From Neurospora tetrasperma FGSC 2508 (lineage: Eukaryota > Ascomycota > Sordariomycetes > Sordariales > Sordariaceae): a stretch of 64,000 bases of DNA. Positions 1 through 9,334 of the stretch are shown one piece after another. Each line of letters starts with the position of its first letter. Within the stretch, counting starts at the first letter, position 1. The notes beneath the pieces are model-generated. The model was not told where the DNA came from, ran no database searches, and worked only from the letters and a program-made list of their open reading frames with translations. A program made the translations under genes and the position numbers. The DNA is taken from assembly GCF_000213175.1 (NCBI RefSeq), contig NW_009799179.1, forward strand, positions 4,442,171 through 4,506,170. Direction: 5' to 3'.

Positions 1-1124
1 ATGTTGCCGGGTTGTGTTGACTGAAAATGAAGGATTTCTTTTGCTTGATGTAGATGGTTATGTTGTGATCGTAGTGAACGTGTGATCTTGGCTTCAGATG
101 AGGGTGGCAGCTTCAGTTCTTATACATTACCCCCCATACGATATCTTAGTCAGACTTCAAGGGTCTTTAATAAACCTGTCGCTCATTCTCGGAATCTCTT
201 CTTTGGTACCGATCCCAATTCAGACCCCGCCCGTTCTCCATCACATCGCCTCAGAATCACAGTTCCCCGAATTATCTGACCCCGCGGCCGGGAGATCCAT
301 GACGTCTGAACCCCGCGGGCTCCCTTCGTGGCGGGTGGTTCGGCTCGCCGCGTCCCGCCACCCGGACTTTACACAAGGAACCTTGCTGTTTTGGGAAATA
401 GAGATCTAGACCGCAAAAGAACATCGAGATTCGAGACGTCGTTAGTTGCTTATCTCCGGAGCGCGGTGTAAAATCCGAGTGGCTTGTAACCGGGGCCCGC
501 GGCTTTCCGCTATTCAGTGTCATCGCTTTTCCTCGTTGAACTGGGTTTTGATCCCACGTTGTATTCTACCGGCCAATTGGGTGGTTTTACTTTGTGGGCT
601 AGGGAAGCTCAGGCGTCGAACGACGTGCGTGTCTTCTCAGTAAATCGATTGGCCATAGAGCCTAGCGATAAGATTCAGTTGAATGAGAATTGCGGTACCG
701 ATGACAGTGTCTCGCTGTCCAGTGTTAGGTAGTTACTACCAGTCAGTAATGGAGCCGGGTATAAGGGTGATGGCTAATATGTAAGCTGACGGGGCCCCAA
801 TCTGATGCTTTGTTTTGCACCTTCTCGGATGTCGGGTTGGTTGGTAATGAGGCTGAACTGGGAGAGAATGGAAGCTGTAGGCCAATCTCTGGTGGTCTAT
901 GGTGCAGAGCTGATCGGTTGATCACGAGTATCAAATGTTATTGGGTTCACTCTTCAAGAACTTGCTGTTCATGTTTATGTCAGTGACCTCCACTGTCTCA
1001 TAGTCCTCCACAGGCACATATCGCCCATATACGAAACGCACACTCTATTACAACGAGTACATATTTCTAATCCATAGGCCTCCATCAATATCTGCTTACA
1101 CCCTCATCCAAAATCTACCAGCCT
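1..1124. other. Left-edge stretch without a recognisable gene
   Basis: I see no convincing coding sequence, tRNA or snoRNA here. Several short overlapping ORFs on both strands have no domain-like composition. Positions 250-640 are GC-rich, with mixed pyrimidine runs. The last part (about 1000-1124) should include the 3' untranslated region of the minus-strand zinc-finger gene that stops at 1125. The region could also hold the end or promoter of a gene lying outside the window. Confidence 0.5.
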
Positions 1125-3020
1125 CTAGATCTCGACCAGCCGCGGAACATCCGGCAACCGTACCATACTCCCGCCCTCATTCTCATCCTCACAAGTCGCC
1201 TTCATGTTACCCGGGATCGTGACTACCACCTGCCCCTGATCCTGCTTTGGAGCATGCATAGACGCCGCAAGGCCCTTGACCGGCTTCCTCTCACTGAGTC
1301 CCTCCTTCTCCTTTCTCTCATCCGTTTCACCACCCGCTCCACCATCGCCTGCAACGGGCTTCCCCGTCGCAGCATTCAATGCCGCCCCCGATGAAGCCCC
1401 GGCACCGGCATCGACAACGGCAGGAGTAGAACCACCCCCAACCGTTTCCCCTCCAGAACCAGCACGTCTCTGATCAGCAGCAGCACCCCCCTTCTTACCC
1501 CCGTCATCAGCAGTAACAAGACTTACCGTCCCATCCTCGTTGAACGTCACCTTGACATTCTTGCGGTTTCTATCCAGTGGCGTCTTTTCTCCCTTACGCT
1601 CAAATCGCTGTTGGGACTGCTGCTGCTGCTGCTGCTGCTGTTGTTGCGATTGTTGTTGTTGGCCAGAGACACCACCATGTCCATATCCATGCACCAACAA
1701 CGCATCAGCCGGATGACGAAGCGGGTGGTGAGGACTACCATATCCCGGGGGAATCAGCATGGAACTGAGGAGGCGGAGGCGTTGGTTGAATTCCCGCTGT
1801 TGGGCTTTGAGTTTTCTGTTGCTTAGTTTTTTTGCCGTTGCTGGTAGTGTCATTCCAGACAAATTTGGGAGCATGTGATGGGGGTTATGGGCCATGGGAG
1901 TGCAAGGGACGGGTGGAGGAGGAACAGAACCACCACCACCACCACCACCACCACCACCAACACCGGCAGCAACAGCAACAGCAGTCTGCTTTGCCTTGCT
2001 AGACATCCCGATACCAGTAGCAGCAATCCACCACGCAGGAATCTCACAGAGGCCAACCTCGAGAAGACCTTCAAGCGTGGTGGGCATGGCGTGCCTGTGA
2101 CGGCAAAAGGTGCCCCATTTGCAGGTGCCGTGTTGACACCAGTGGCGGCAGTATTCCTGGAAAACCGAAGCAGAAGAAGCGGCAGCGGGTGTAGTATTAG
2201 AGCTGTTGACACCAGGACCGGTAGAACTGGGAACTACCGTAGGAGGGCTGGCAGCAGGTGTTGCGACATCGGTTTTGGCAGCAGCGGGCTTGGGTGGTGT
2301 AGCCATTGTGTTGTGGGGAACGCTTGCCCTTTGATCCGCAGTGCTTGTAGTGCCAATAGGGGACATGTCGTCTCGGTGGACAGTCGAATGACTACGAGAT
2401 GCGAACTGGGGAGAAGGAGGTGGGGCGAGTAAGGCAGAATGACGGCTGGCATCCTGTGCTTCGGTCTCTCGGGCGATGCTCCTTTCGACCAGATCGGCCC
2501 ATCGCATTGTATGCATTGCCTCATCTTCGGCGCGGGTCATCCTGGGCGGGTTTGTGCTTGTCGATGCCATGCTAGGGTGAGGAATATGCGGAGATTTTTC
2601 CTGACAAGAAGAGGAATGGATTATACTGGAATCACTTCCGGTGGGACCTGCTGGTGTGTTATACGGAACTCGCTCTGAGTGCTCAGGATGAGCCATGGTC
2701 CGCTGTCCAGGAGCGCAAGCACCCCTTGAGACCAATGTGGCTTTCGACAAGTCTCTCCACCCAAATTCCTCATGGGAATTAGGCTCGATGATCCGTACCC
2801 GATATGTGCCTTCGTTGTGCGGGACAATACCGAGGTTATAGAGCCCCGTGGTCTGCTCGACCGTCAGCTCTCGAGGTAGGCCAATGTCAATCCAGTCGGG
2901 AAGCTCGTCCACAGCAATCAAGGGGACCATCGGACCTTGTTTTCTATGAATTGCTCCGGTGTCATTACGCAATACCTCAGTGTCAGGTCGGGCAACAAAG
3001 AACTGAGGTTGCGGTACCAT
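1125..3020 (-). CDS. CCCH-type zinc-finger protein with poly-Gly and poly-Gln tracts
   Basis: This is a single-exon ORF of 631 aa starting at ATG 3020. One CCCH finger at about aa 290-312 has the spacing C-x8-C-x5-C-x3-H (core YCRHWCQHGTC, then KWGTFCRHRH). Fingers of this spacing usually bind RNA, so a role in mRNA metabolism is inferred and no partner is known. The N-terminal ~80 aa (…DELPDWIDIGLPREL…) look folded. Long Ser/Pro/Thr/Ala-rich linkers follow. A poly-Gly run lies near aa 355-365 and a poly-Gln run near aa 455-472, encoded by GTG/CAC-like and CTG/CAG triplet repeats, so length variation between strains is likely. The C-terminal 150 aa are basic and then Gly/Ala-rich. Homologues are usually named only as CCCH or C-x8-C-x5-C-x3-H proteins. 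Confidence 0.8.
   Translation of the reverse strand: MVPQPQFFVARPDTEVLRNDTGAIHRKQGPMVPLIAVDELPDWIDIGLPRELTVEQTTGLYNLGIVPHNEGTYRVRIIEPNSHEEFGWRDLSKATLVSRGACAPGQRTMAHPEHSERVPYNTPAGPTGSDSSIIHSSSCQEKSPHIPHPSMASTSTNPPRMTRAEDEAMHTMRWADLVERSIARETEAQDASRHSALLAPPPSPQFASRSHSTVHRDDMSPIGTTSTADQRASVPHNTMATPPKPAAAKTDVATPAASPPTVVPSSTGPGVNSSNTTPAAASSASVFQEYCRHWCQHGTCKWGTFCRHRHAMPTTLEGLLEVGLCEIPAWWIAATGIGMSSKAKQTAVAVAAGVGGGGGGGGGGSVPPPPVPCTPMAHNPHHMLPNLSGMTLPATAKKLSNRKLKAQQREFNQRLRLLSSMLIPPGYGSPHHPLRHPADALLVHGYGHGGVSGQQQQSQQQQQQQQQQSQQRFERKGEKTPLDRNRKNVKVTFNEDGTVSLVTADDGGKKGGAAADQRRAGSGGETVGGGSTPAVVDAGAGASSGAALNAATGKPVAGDGGAGGETDERKEKEGLSERKPVKGLAASMHAPKQDQGQVVVTIPGNMKATCEDENEGGSMVRLPDVPRLVEI
1617..1650. repeat. 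CTG/CAG triplet repeat encoding poly-Gln
   Basis: A run of CTG triplets with a few TTG units lies inside the minus-strand zinc-finger gene. Read on the coding strand it gives about ten consecutive Gln codons flanked by Gln/Ser mixtures. Confidence 0.85.
1929..1960. repeat. ACC/GGT triplet repeat encoding poly-Gly
   Basis: A run of ACC triplets on the plus strand reads as consecutive Gly codons in the minus-strand zinc-finger gene, just C-terminal of the CCCH finger. Triplet slippage is the usual source of such tracts. Confidence 0.85.
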
Positions 3021-3492
3021 GGTGAGTGAGTGAGGTTGACTGACGTCTTGGTATCTGGCGAGACAATTAATGGGAGGTAAAGAGATCCTAAATCACTCGG
3101 GCTGTGCGTATGGCCGCGGGAGGAGCAATAAGACTTGTTCGAATTGGCTTGTTCTGACTATAGACGTTAGCTCGAACTGAGGGCAAAAGATCCAACTTTA
3201 TAGGGTCATGTCTGGCGTGCCGTGACGTGCTGGCTATCACTTTGTCAATACAGGTTTGCTGCAGCTATTTTACCTGACAATCCTCAGAGAACTTGTCAAG
3301 CGCTAAAGCTTTGAGTGAACAAACAGATAGACGACCCTTCAAACACACGAGAGAGATGGGCTGGAAGGGCCGGAACAAGCGCTTCTAACAATCGTATTTG
3401 GATCGCTGTGGTGTGTCGAACATGATCGGTTGGTGACTGGGATTACACAAATGCCGATTGTCTAACATGAGGGCATTGCTTTCGCGTTATCT
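3021..3492. other. Promoter side of the zinc-finger gene and 3' flank of cofactor E
   Basis: Both neighbouring genes run leftward, so this 472-bp interval holds the upstream region of the zinc-finger gene and the terminator side of the TBCE gene. I see no ORF or RNA gene. Confidence 0.5.
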
Positions 3493-5471
3493 TCAGCGCA
3501 GTTCGACCCTGAGTTTAGCCTCAAGGCCATCCACGCAGTAACCAAATTGGCGAGGACCATCCTTCAGCTCAACTTCGCGCCTCACAAATCTTCCACCTTT
3601 CTTTCCGGCTATAGATGTGCCTGCGAGAGAGGCGGCATCATCCTGTCTGCGCTCTCTCTCTGCCTCTATCTCCTCGTCTTCACTACTGTCACCATCGTGA
3701 TCGTCGAACCCACCAACTGGGTCCCATTCGCCAGTCTCCCACACCAGTCGTAGCTTCAGAGGCGGCAAACCAAACATTCTCCCCGCAATTCCCTTGACTG
3801 CATAAATGTCAAAAGATTTGGGTATCTGCACGATCCTCTCTTCCGTTGATGTATTGACGCCTGACTCACTGGACGCCAGCTCGGCTAGGTAAAAGTGGAC
3901 AGTAATCAGCCTTGCTTCAAGGTAATTCGGGTTGATGTCCTGTTGACGGGATACTGCTGGCTCGCCGTAGAGGTCACATAGCTCAGCCCAGCGTCGATGA
4001 CGTGCCAGCACTTGGGCTTCTTCTGCCTCCGCGGTGGTTGACAACTGTCGAGCTATGCGAGAAAGGTAGTACATTTCAGCGTTGGTACGGTCCGCGGCAG
4101 TGATATTGCTGAAGTTGAGCGTCCTGATAGACGGGAGGCGCGCGACCATCAGCATGAATGCTTCATCACTGGCGGCGGTGCCCTTCTTCGAGCTGTCTGT
4201 TTCCAAAACAGCTCCATCCTCGAGTCCCGGATTCTCGTAAATTGGATTGTGGGAGAATCGCAAGGAAGTCAATCCGGGGAACACGTCGAGAAGAGCGTCA
4301 ACGAATGACCAATCGCTGACCTTGTTGTACGACATATCAAGATATTGAAGGCTTTTGCCAAAAACCGGTACCTCCTTGGAAGGAGAGGACATGATGGTGG
4401 ATATCAAGTTACCCTTCAGATGCAGATTTCGAAGGGTACGTATACTCGTAAGAGCAGCAATGTCTTCCAGTGATGTAAACTCGTTGAACTCCAGGTTCAG
4501 AGACACTAGTGTTGATGTGAAGGATACTGCTGGCGGGATGGGTGCGAGACTAGACAGCTGGTTTGTGCCGATTTCGAGAAGAGTCAAGGAAGGTAACTTG
4601 GAGGCAACATGACATATTTCAGACCAACTCAAGAGGGTTTCTCCGAGTTCGAGCTCCTTGACGCCCTTGAAGGCTTTATGCGGTCCATTGAGCTTGTCGT
4701 CTTCGATGACGTTTTGGAAACGATTTCCGCTGTTCAGTGTCAGTCTTCGTCACATCTTCGAATGGTTCGTAGCAGGCGGACTTGGCTCCGAAGAAGTTCA
4801 CACAAAGAAAAAGGACATACTTGGCTCTTAAACTGTGCAAAGAATCCAACTCGGAGCAGATATCCACCACAGTACCGAAGTCGGTGAACAAGTTACGGCT
4901 GATATCCAGCTCGACGACCTTGGGACAAGTCTGGCGGATGGTCTGATGGTCTTCCCGGTCTGTGTCGTGTGAATATGCAGAGGTGATGCATGACCCATCA
5001 AGGATGACAATCTTCAGTTCGCTCAACTGGGCCTGCTTGCGGCGAATCTTGTCAAAGCCGACCTCCTCGGCAACCTTGCCACCGACAACGATTTGCTTCT
5101 CAGGCAGCATGGGCCCATTCTCAGAAGGCACGTCAGATGCATACTTGAGCTGGAGTGCAGAGAGAAAGGTCTGGGGTGCATCTGCCGGTCTAGTTGGACG
5201 GATGAAAGACGCTGCTGTCGCTGACTTGGATTTGCCTGAGATAGCGTTAAATGGCCGTACAGCCTGCGTATACACGGTAGGATGGGTGAACCTTACATGT
5301 AAAATATCGGATGCCCTTGTGCTGGCCAGCGTGTTTGCCGCGTGTCGGATCATCCCATTCAACTCCAAGCCATGAGCCAGTGGTGCCCTCGAGCTCACCA
5401 ATAAACCGGACGGTGCACAGGGCGCCGTCGTAGGACCTTCTTTGGCCGATGTGAGGGGTAACGGAAGACAT
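3493..5471 (-). CDS. TBCE: Tubulin-folding cofactor E (CAP-Gly, LRR, ubiquitin-like)
   Basis: Three exons (5471-5297, 5235-4821, 4729-3493) give 608 aa. Intron 1 (61 nt) and intron 2 (91 nt) have GTAAGG and GTATGT donors and CAG acceptors, and the frame closes exactly. The order of parts is an N-terminal CAP-Gly domain (aa ~10-75, with GTTGSWLGVEWDDPTRGKH and GIRYFTC), leucine-rich repeats (aa ~165-390), and a C-terminal ubiquitin-like domain (aa ~470-605). This is the architecture of cofactor E (yeast Pac2, fission yeast Alp21). That protein binds alpha-tubulin and, with cofactors C and D, helps assemble the alpha/beta dimer in the cytosol. The start at MSSVTPHIGQ was chosen because it immediately precedes the CAP-Gly fold. 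Splicing of intron 1 restores the CAP-Gly end (YFTCKSKSATAASFIRPTR), which supports the model. Confidence 0.93.
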
Positions 5472-5756
5472 CTTTTGACAATATTTCGATAGACCAACGG
5501 TCACAAAATGCAATTGTCTGATTTGTAGTTTTTCTTTTTCCCCCTCCGCCGCTTGATGCACTTCGAGCTGTACCGCTAGACGAATGTTGATTGTCGAAAA
5601 GGATGTAATTTTGCAATGGTTGCTACCGATTTCTGTTCGTTCAAGTTGAGCGTGCTGTACAATACTTTGAAATGGAAGGCAGTGTCACTGTGGAGGAATG
5701 GTAGAGCGTCCCATTTGAGGCATCAAACCACTATTTGAATGCACCTAACTATCCTA

Positions 5757-5782
5757 CAGTCCCGGACCAAAAATAAAACACG
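5757..5782 (+). repeat. Left terminal inverted repeat of the Tc1-like element
   Basis: Twenty-six bases starting CAGTCCCGGACC pair with the reverse complement of 7127-7152 with five mismatches, all in the outer half. The inner 16 bases are identical. TA at 5755-5756 is the left copy of the target duplication. Confidence 0.88.
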
Positions 5783-5847
5783 CTTACCCCGCAAACCCGC
5801 ATTTCCCCCTTTTTCATTTTCTTTACTTTTCAACACCTTCTTTTCAA

Positions 5848-6996
5848 ATGCCAGCCATTACCTCCAGCCCTATTAAAAAGCTAAAATTTAAGCATCTAAC
5901 TCCTCGGAAGAGGAACCGAATTGCAGCAAGGTATCAAGCGGGCGTCACATCTACCACTATAGCCGTATATAAAGGCGTAACACCAGCCTTGGTCCGGGGC
6001 ATTGCAAAGCGCTTTACCGCTTAGGACTATAGTATCTCTAAACCTAACCGTAGACAACCACTACTCCTTTCTAAGCGAAATAAAAGAGCTATCTTACGAA
6101 AAACTACTCTCGAGCCCTTCGTTTCTATCAGGGATTTAAGAGTTACGGCCTATCCTCATATCTCAACGCCCACTCTAAAGCGCTACCTCCGGAAAGAAAG
6201 CATTTTATACTCCTTAACCGTTACTCAACTATATTTTTCCCAAGAAACGGCTAGTACTAGATATACTTAATCTCTCGAGTATAGTAATAAACCTTTATCC
6301 TTTTAAAGGACGGTTTTATTTATAAATAAATCAACAGTAGAGAAAGGAACTAATAGAAGGAAATATTGGGTTTTCCGCCTTAAAGGTAAGAAAAGACTCC
6401 AGTAGCCTTTCTCTTCTCCTTTATTTAAAAATTAACTAAATTGTCTCATTTCAAATTTATTAGCTATTAATCCTAAGTATATTCAGGCCCGACACAAAAG
6501 ATCTCGTCTTTTATAGATATTTTAAGGTACAATTCGCTATAGCGTTAAAAGTAACTTCGTTCCTTGCCCCGGAGACTCTAATGCAAAAAGAGGAAGTATT
6601 ACGGCTCGAATTTATAAGGAGATTCTTAAAGAAGAGCTTCCTAAATTTATAGAGCCTCATATTACCTTTATATAAAATAATACGCCTATTTATACAGCGA
6701 GGATTATAAAAGATTAGTTCGAAGAAATATACTTCAAGGTATTAGCGTAACTGCTATACTCTCCCGATCTTAACCCTATTGAAAATCTATGGCATTTATT
6801 CAAAACTAGGATTGTCGAAAGACATCCTAAGCTCTCTGAAATACCAAAGAATTCCTAAGCATTAAAATTACTATCAGAGGTGGCTAAAAAGGAATAGTTA
6901 AACTTTAAAATTAATATAGTCAATAACCTAGTTAACAACATACTTCGAAGAGTATAGGCTATAGTAGAAGCAAAAGGCTAGTATACGAAATACTAA
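5848..6996 (+). pseudogene. Transposase remnant of the Tc1-like element
   Basis: The remnant begins with ATG at 5848 (MPAITSSPIKKLKFKHLTPR) and stays in one frame to a TAA at 6994-6996, 382 codons in all. The N-terminal part (RNRIAARYQAGV…IAVYKGV) looks like the homeodomain/HTH DNA-binding half. The second part holds the DDE region: the first catalytic motif reads INKSTVEKG, where families usually have a Asp in place of that Asn. The second reads NNTPIYTARIIKD where DN is expected, and the third (SPDLNPIENLW) is intact. More than ten internal stops are all TAG or TAA, matching CAG, CAA or TGG codons hit by RIP. No product is expected. Confidence 0.88.
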
Positions 6997-7126
6997 ATAA
7001 TACGTTTTATCCGCCTAGTTCTAAAGTACCTGTCTAACTATTTTCTAAGCTTTTTATAAGGGTCTGCAGTTGTAAGGTACAATGGAAGAAAGGTGGTCGT
7101 TGTCATGAAATTCGGAAAATTTGGAA

Positions 7127-7152
7127 CGTGTTTTATTTTTGGCGCCCCACTG
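7127..7152 (-). repeat. Right terminal inverted repeat of the Tc1-like element
   Basis: The reverse complement starts CAGTGGGGCGCC and then matches the left end through AAAAATAAAACACG. It is followed by TA at 7153-7154. This end keeps the CAGTGGGG start typical of impala-like elements. Confidence 0.88.
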
Positions 7153-7452
7153 TAGGTGCAAGCCGCCGTAAGACCTACGAATTTTGGTGCCAAGAACTGG
7201 ACAACATCAGCGGGCACCGCAACACCATAACACCGCATCACGAAACCTCCTGACAAATGCAAACATCGATTGGCGCCAAAACGATTAAGTTTAAGATGTC
7301 GCTGACACTAGAGATAAGTTTAAAAAAAATCCGCCCAGTTGTTGTTACTGCTGGCATCGTTATGGTATCATGAAATCTCTCTGCCATTTCCAATCATACA
7401 AACAGCAGCCGCTTGCTCATGCTTATATATACAACAATGACCACAGTTTCTC
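7153..7452. other. 3' flank of the hydratase gene
   Basis: This is a 300-bp interval between the transposon end and the stop codon of the MaoC-type gene. I see no gene. A short GGCGCCAAAA motif at about 7272-7281 echoes the transposon terminus but is too short to call a second copy. Confidence 0.4.
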
Positions 7453-8443
7453 TTACAACTTGCTCTGAGGAGCAGGTCCGACGCACTTCATCAGGGCGCG
7501 TCCATTGCTGAGCACGACCTTACCACCCTCGATCTGGACCTGGAAACGTATCTCCTCCCAGCCATCCTTGATCTCACCAGTCTTCCACGCCGACGCAACA
7601 AGCTTATCACCACCACGGACAGGGCTGGTGAAGCGGGCCTGGTACTCCTTGATGTTGGCGGGGTCGCTACCGCCAAGGTGTTGGAGCAGGCCGTGGCAAG
7701 CCCAGTTCCACGAGTACAGACCGTGAATGATGACGCCTCCGAAGCCCATCTTCTTGCCGGGCTCGGGATCCGCATGGAGGGGGTTGTAATCGCCGTTTAG
7801 ACGGTACAGAAGAGGAGTCTCGGGCGTCGTCTGGTTCTCAAACACAGCATCAGGCTTCTTGTCCTTGGGAGGGGGGAAGTTCTGGGTGGCGGGACCCTTA
7901 GGGCCGCCCCAGTTGCCCTGGTTGACGTAGAAGGAAGAGGTGTGGATGCGCGAGTAAACTTCGTTGTTGGCAGCATCTACGATATCGGTCTGGGTCTCGA
8001 CGACAGAGCCCGGGCGACCCTTGTCGTAGACGCCGACAACCTTGGTCCGCGACTCAAACCTTTTGCCCTCAGAGGAGGTGGGAAGCTGCTTGAAGAATTC
8101 GATCCGGCGCTGTCCGTCAACGACACGAGCGGGGTCGAAGACAGGCACGCCGGGGATGGCAATGGACTTCTGGGCGGCGTAGAAGTCGACTACATCTGAG
8201 GAGTCGAGCTTGAAGGCTGCAAGGCCGTCAGTCATAATACATTGGAAAGCCTAGCGAGTATATGAAATACCTACACAGAGCCAAAGGATAGGTGGGAAAA
8301 GGAACAAAGTTGGGATGAAGCTCGTAAAGGAAGTGAAGCTCCTCAGCCTTGCATCCGATGGACTGGGCAAAGAGCAAAAGATCCCTCTTGCACCAAGAGA
8401 CACTCTTGGGCGGGTATTCGAAACCAACTCCGGGGCCGGGCAT
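7453..8443 (-). CDS. Peroxisomal MaoC-like (R)-specific enoyl-CoA hydratase
   Basis: Two exons (8443-8275 and 8216-7453) with a 58-nt intron give 310 aa starting MPGPGVGFEYPP. The double hot-dog layout and the C-terminal signature GDYNPLHADP…GFGGVIIHGL match the hydratase-2 motif (G-D-x-N-P-L-H), in which Asp and His are catalytic. Enzymes of this family hydrate trans-2-enoyl-CoA to (R)-3-hydroxyacyl-CoA in beta-oxidation. The last three residues are SKL, a type-1 peroxisomal targeting signal, so peroxisomal import is strongly indicated. The spliced junction reads FPTYPLALSFKLDSSDVV and keeps the frame. Standalone fungal proteins of this type resemble the hydratase part of Fox2/MFE2. The exact substrate cannot be read from sequence. 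Confidence 0.9.
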
Positions 8444-9334
8444 TGTGAAGATCGTTGAAATTGCTCGTTTTGTGTGGCAAGGAGAGACACAAGAATGCGA
8501 ATCGTGGGACAGAGGTTCGTCCGAGATTGGAATTACAAAACACAGATTCACAAACTGTCACGGGCTTTTATGTATCAACAGTCTCCCTGTCGCTTCTCGG
8601 ACAAGAGAATCCCCTGGTTGCGGAGGTGGCACTGGACGGAAACCCGGGTTCGACTGCGATGCCGGTGAAGGGATGAGTGATGCGGGGGATAAGGCAGGCC
8701 GATAGTAGTGTACCTCGGCAGGCCTGAGCTACCTCTAACTAGAGAGGTTCACTGTGTGGGGTTGTGCCCGTGTCCGCATTCGCGACGGCTTCTAGGTTTC
8801 CCGTCTTAGACCGCAATATGGCGCCCTTTTGCGGCACTCGGGAGTCCTGTTCCTGATCGAAGAAAAACGTGAAAAGAGCTCATTGAACTCTTGGCCGGTG
8901 AATGAAGTCATATCCAAGGAGGCGATGTCGTGTCTACGTAAAATGTTGTCGACTGAAGCTCACCAAGACCCCAACGGTATGGAGACGATTGGCAGCCGGC
9001 CCTAAAAGAGGTTTTAAATGTTTCTTGTCTGCGCAGGTCTCGAAGGCTAGCGTTGCTGTCCACGCTGGGTTTTGATGGAGAGCGAGAAGTGGATGTCCCC
9101 CAAAAACAGGGGACACAAACCTTGATAAGATAAGCAATAACACCAAAAATTTCCAGACCACCGCCTCTCCAAGTGAAGGGGTCGTGAGCCCTCATCCAGG
9201 GTTCCCTTCATTGAATAGCATCATTGCCTTCGTCATCTCCAGCTGTTTTCCGGGCGCGTGATACCCTTTCAAGATTTCTTTCGGGAATCGTTTGCGCCGC
9301 TATTGTTCACCTACCAGCCACTCGCACGCAGTGA
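8444..9334. other. Divergent promoter region
   Basis: About 890 bp separate the minus-strand hydratase from the plus-strand gene at 9335. No ORF or RNA gene is supported. An imperfect palindromic patch (CTCGGCAGGCCTGAG) lies near 8711-8725. A GGTTCGA at about 8648 lacks the rest of a tRNA. Confidence 0.45.

Larger units (their letters stand above)
5757..7152 (+). mobile_element. RIP-degraded Tc1/mariner (impala-like) DNA transposon
   Basis: This is a 1,396-bp AT-rich element. Its ends form a 26-bp inverted repeat: left CAGT...CCAAAAATAAAACACG, right (reverse complement) CAGTGGGGCGCCAAAAATAAAA plus CACG, with five mismatches. TA flanks both ends (5755-5756 and 7153-7154), the target duplication of this superfamily. 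CAGTGGG-type termini resemble fungal impala/mimp elements. Inside is a 382-codon transposase remnant with a helix-turn-helix-like N-terminus and a Tc1 C-terminal signature (SPDLNPIENLW). More than ten in-frame TAG/TAA codons and replacements of two catalytic Asp positions by Asn all fit C-to-T or G-to-A transitions. The frame from start codon to C-terminus is otherwise unshifted, so decay was by point mutation, as RIP produces. The element is dead. Confidence 0.9.

Noticed and set aside
1875-2432. 185-codon ORF antisense to the zinc-finger gene
   Set aside because: A shadow frame created by the triplet repeats and GC bias; the minus-strand frame carries the CCCH motif.
7260-7290. GGCGCCAAAA motif as the end of a second transposon copy
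   Set aside because: Only ten bases match and there is no partner repeat or target duplication.
8630-8690. GGTTCGA motif resembling a tRNA B box
   Set aside because: No A box, no acceptor stem and no anticodon arm can be drawn around it.
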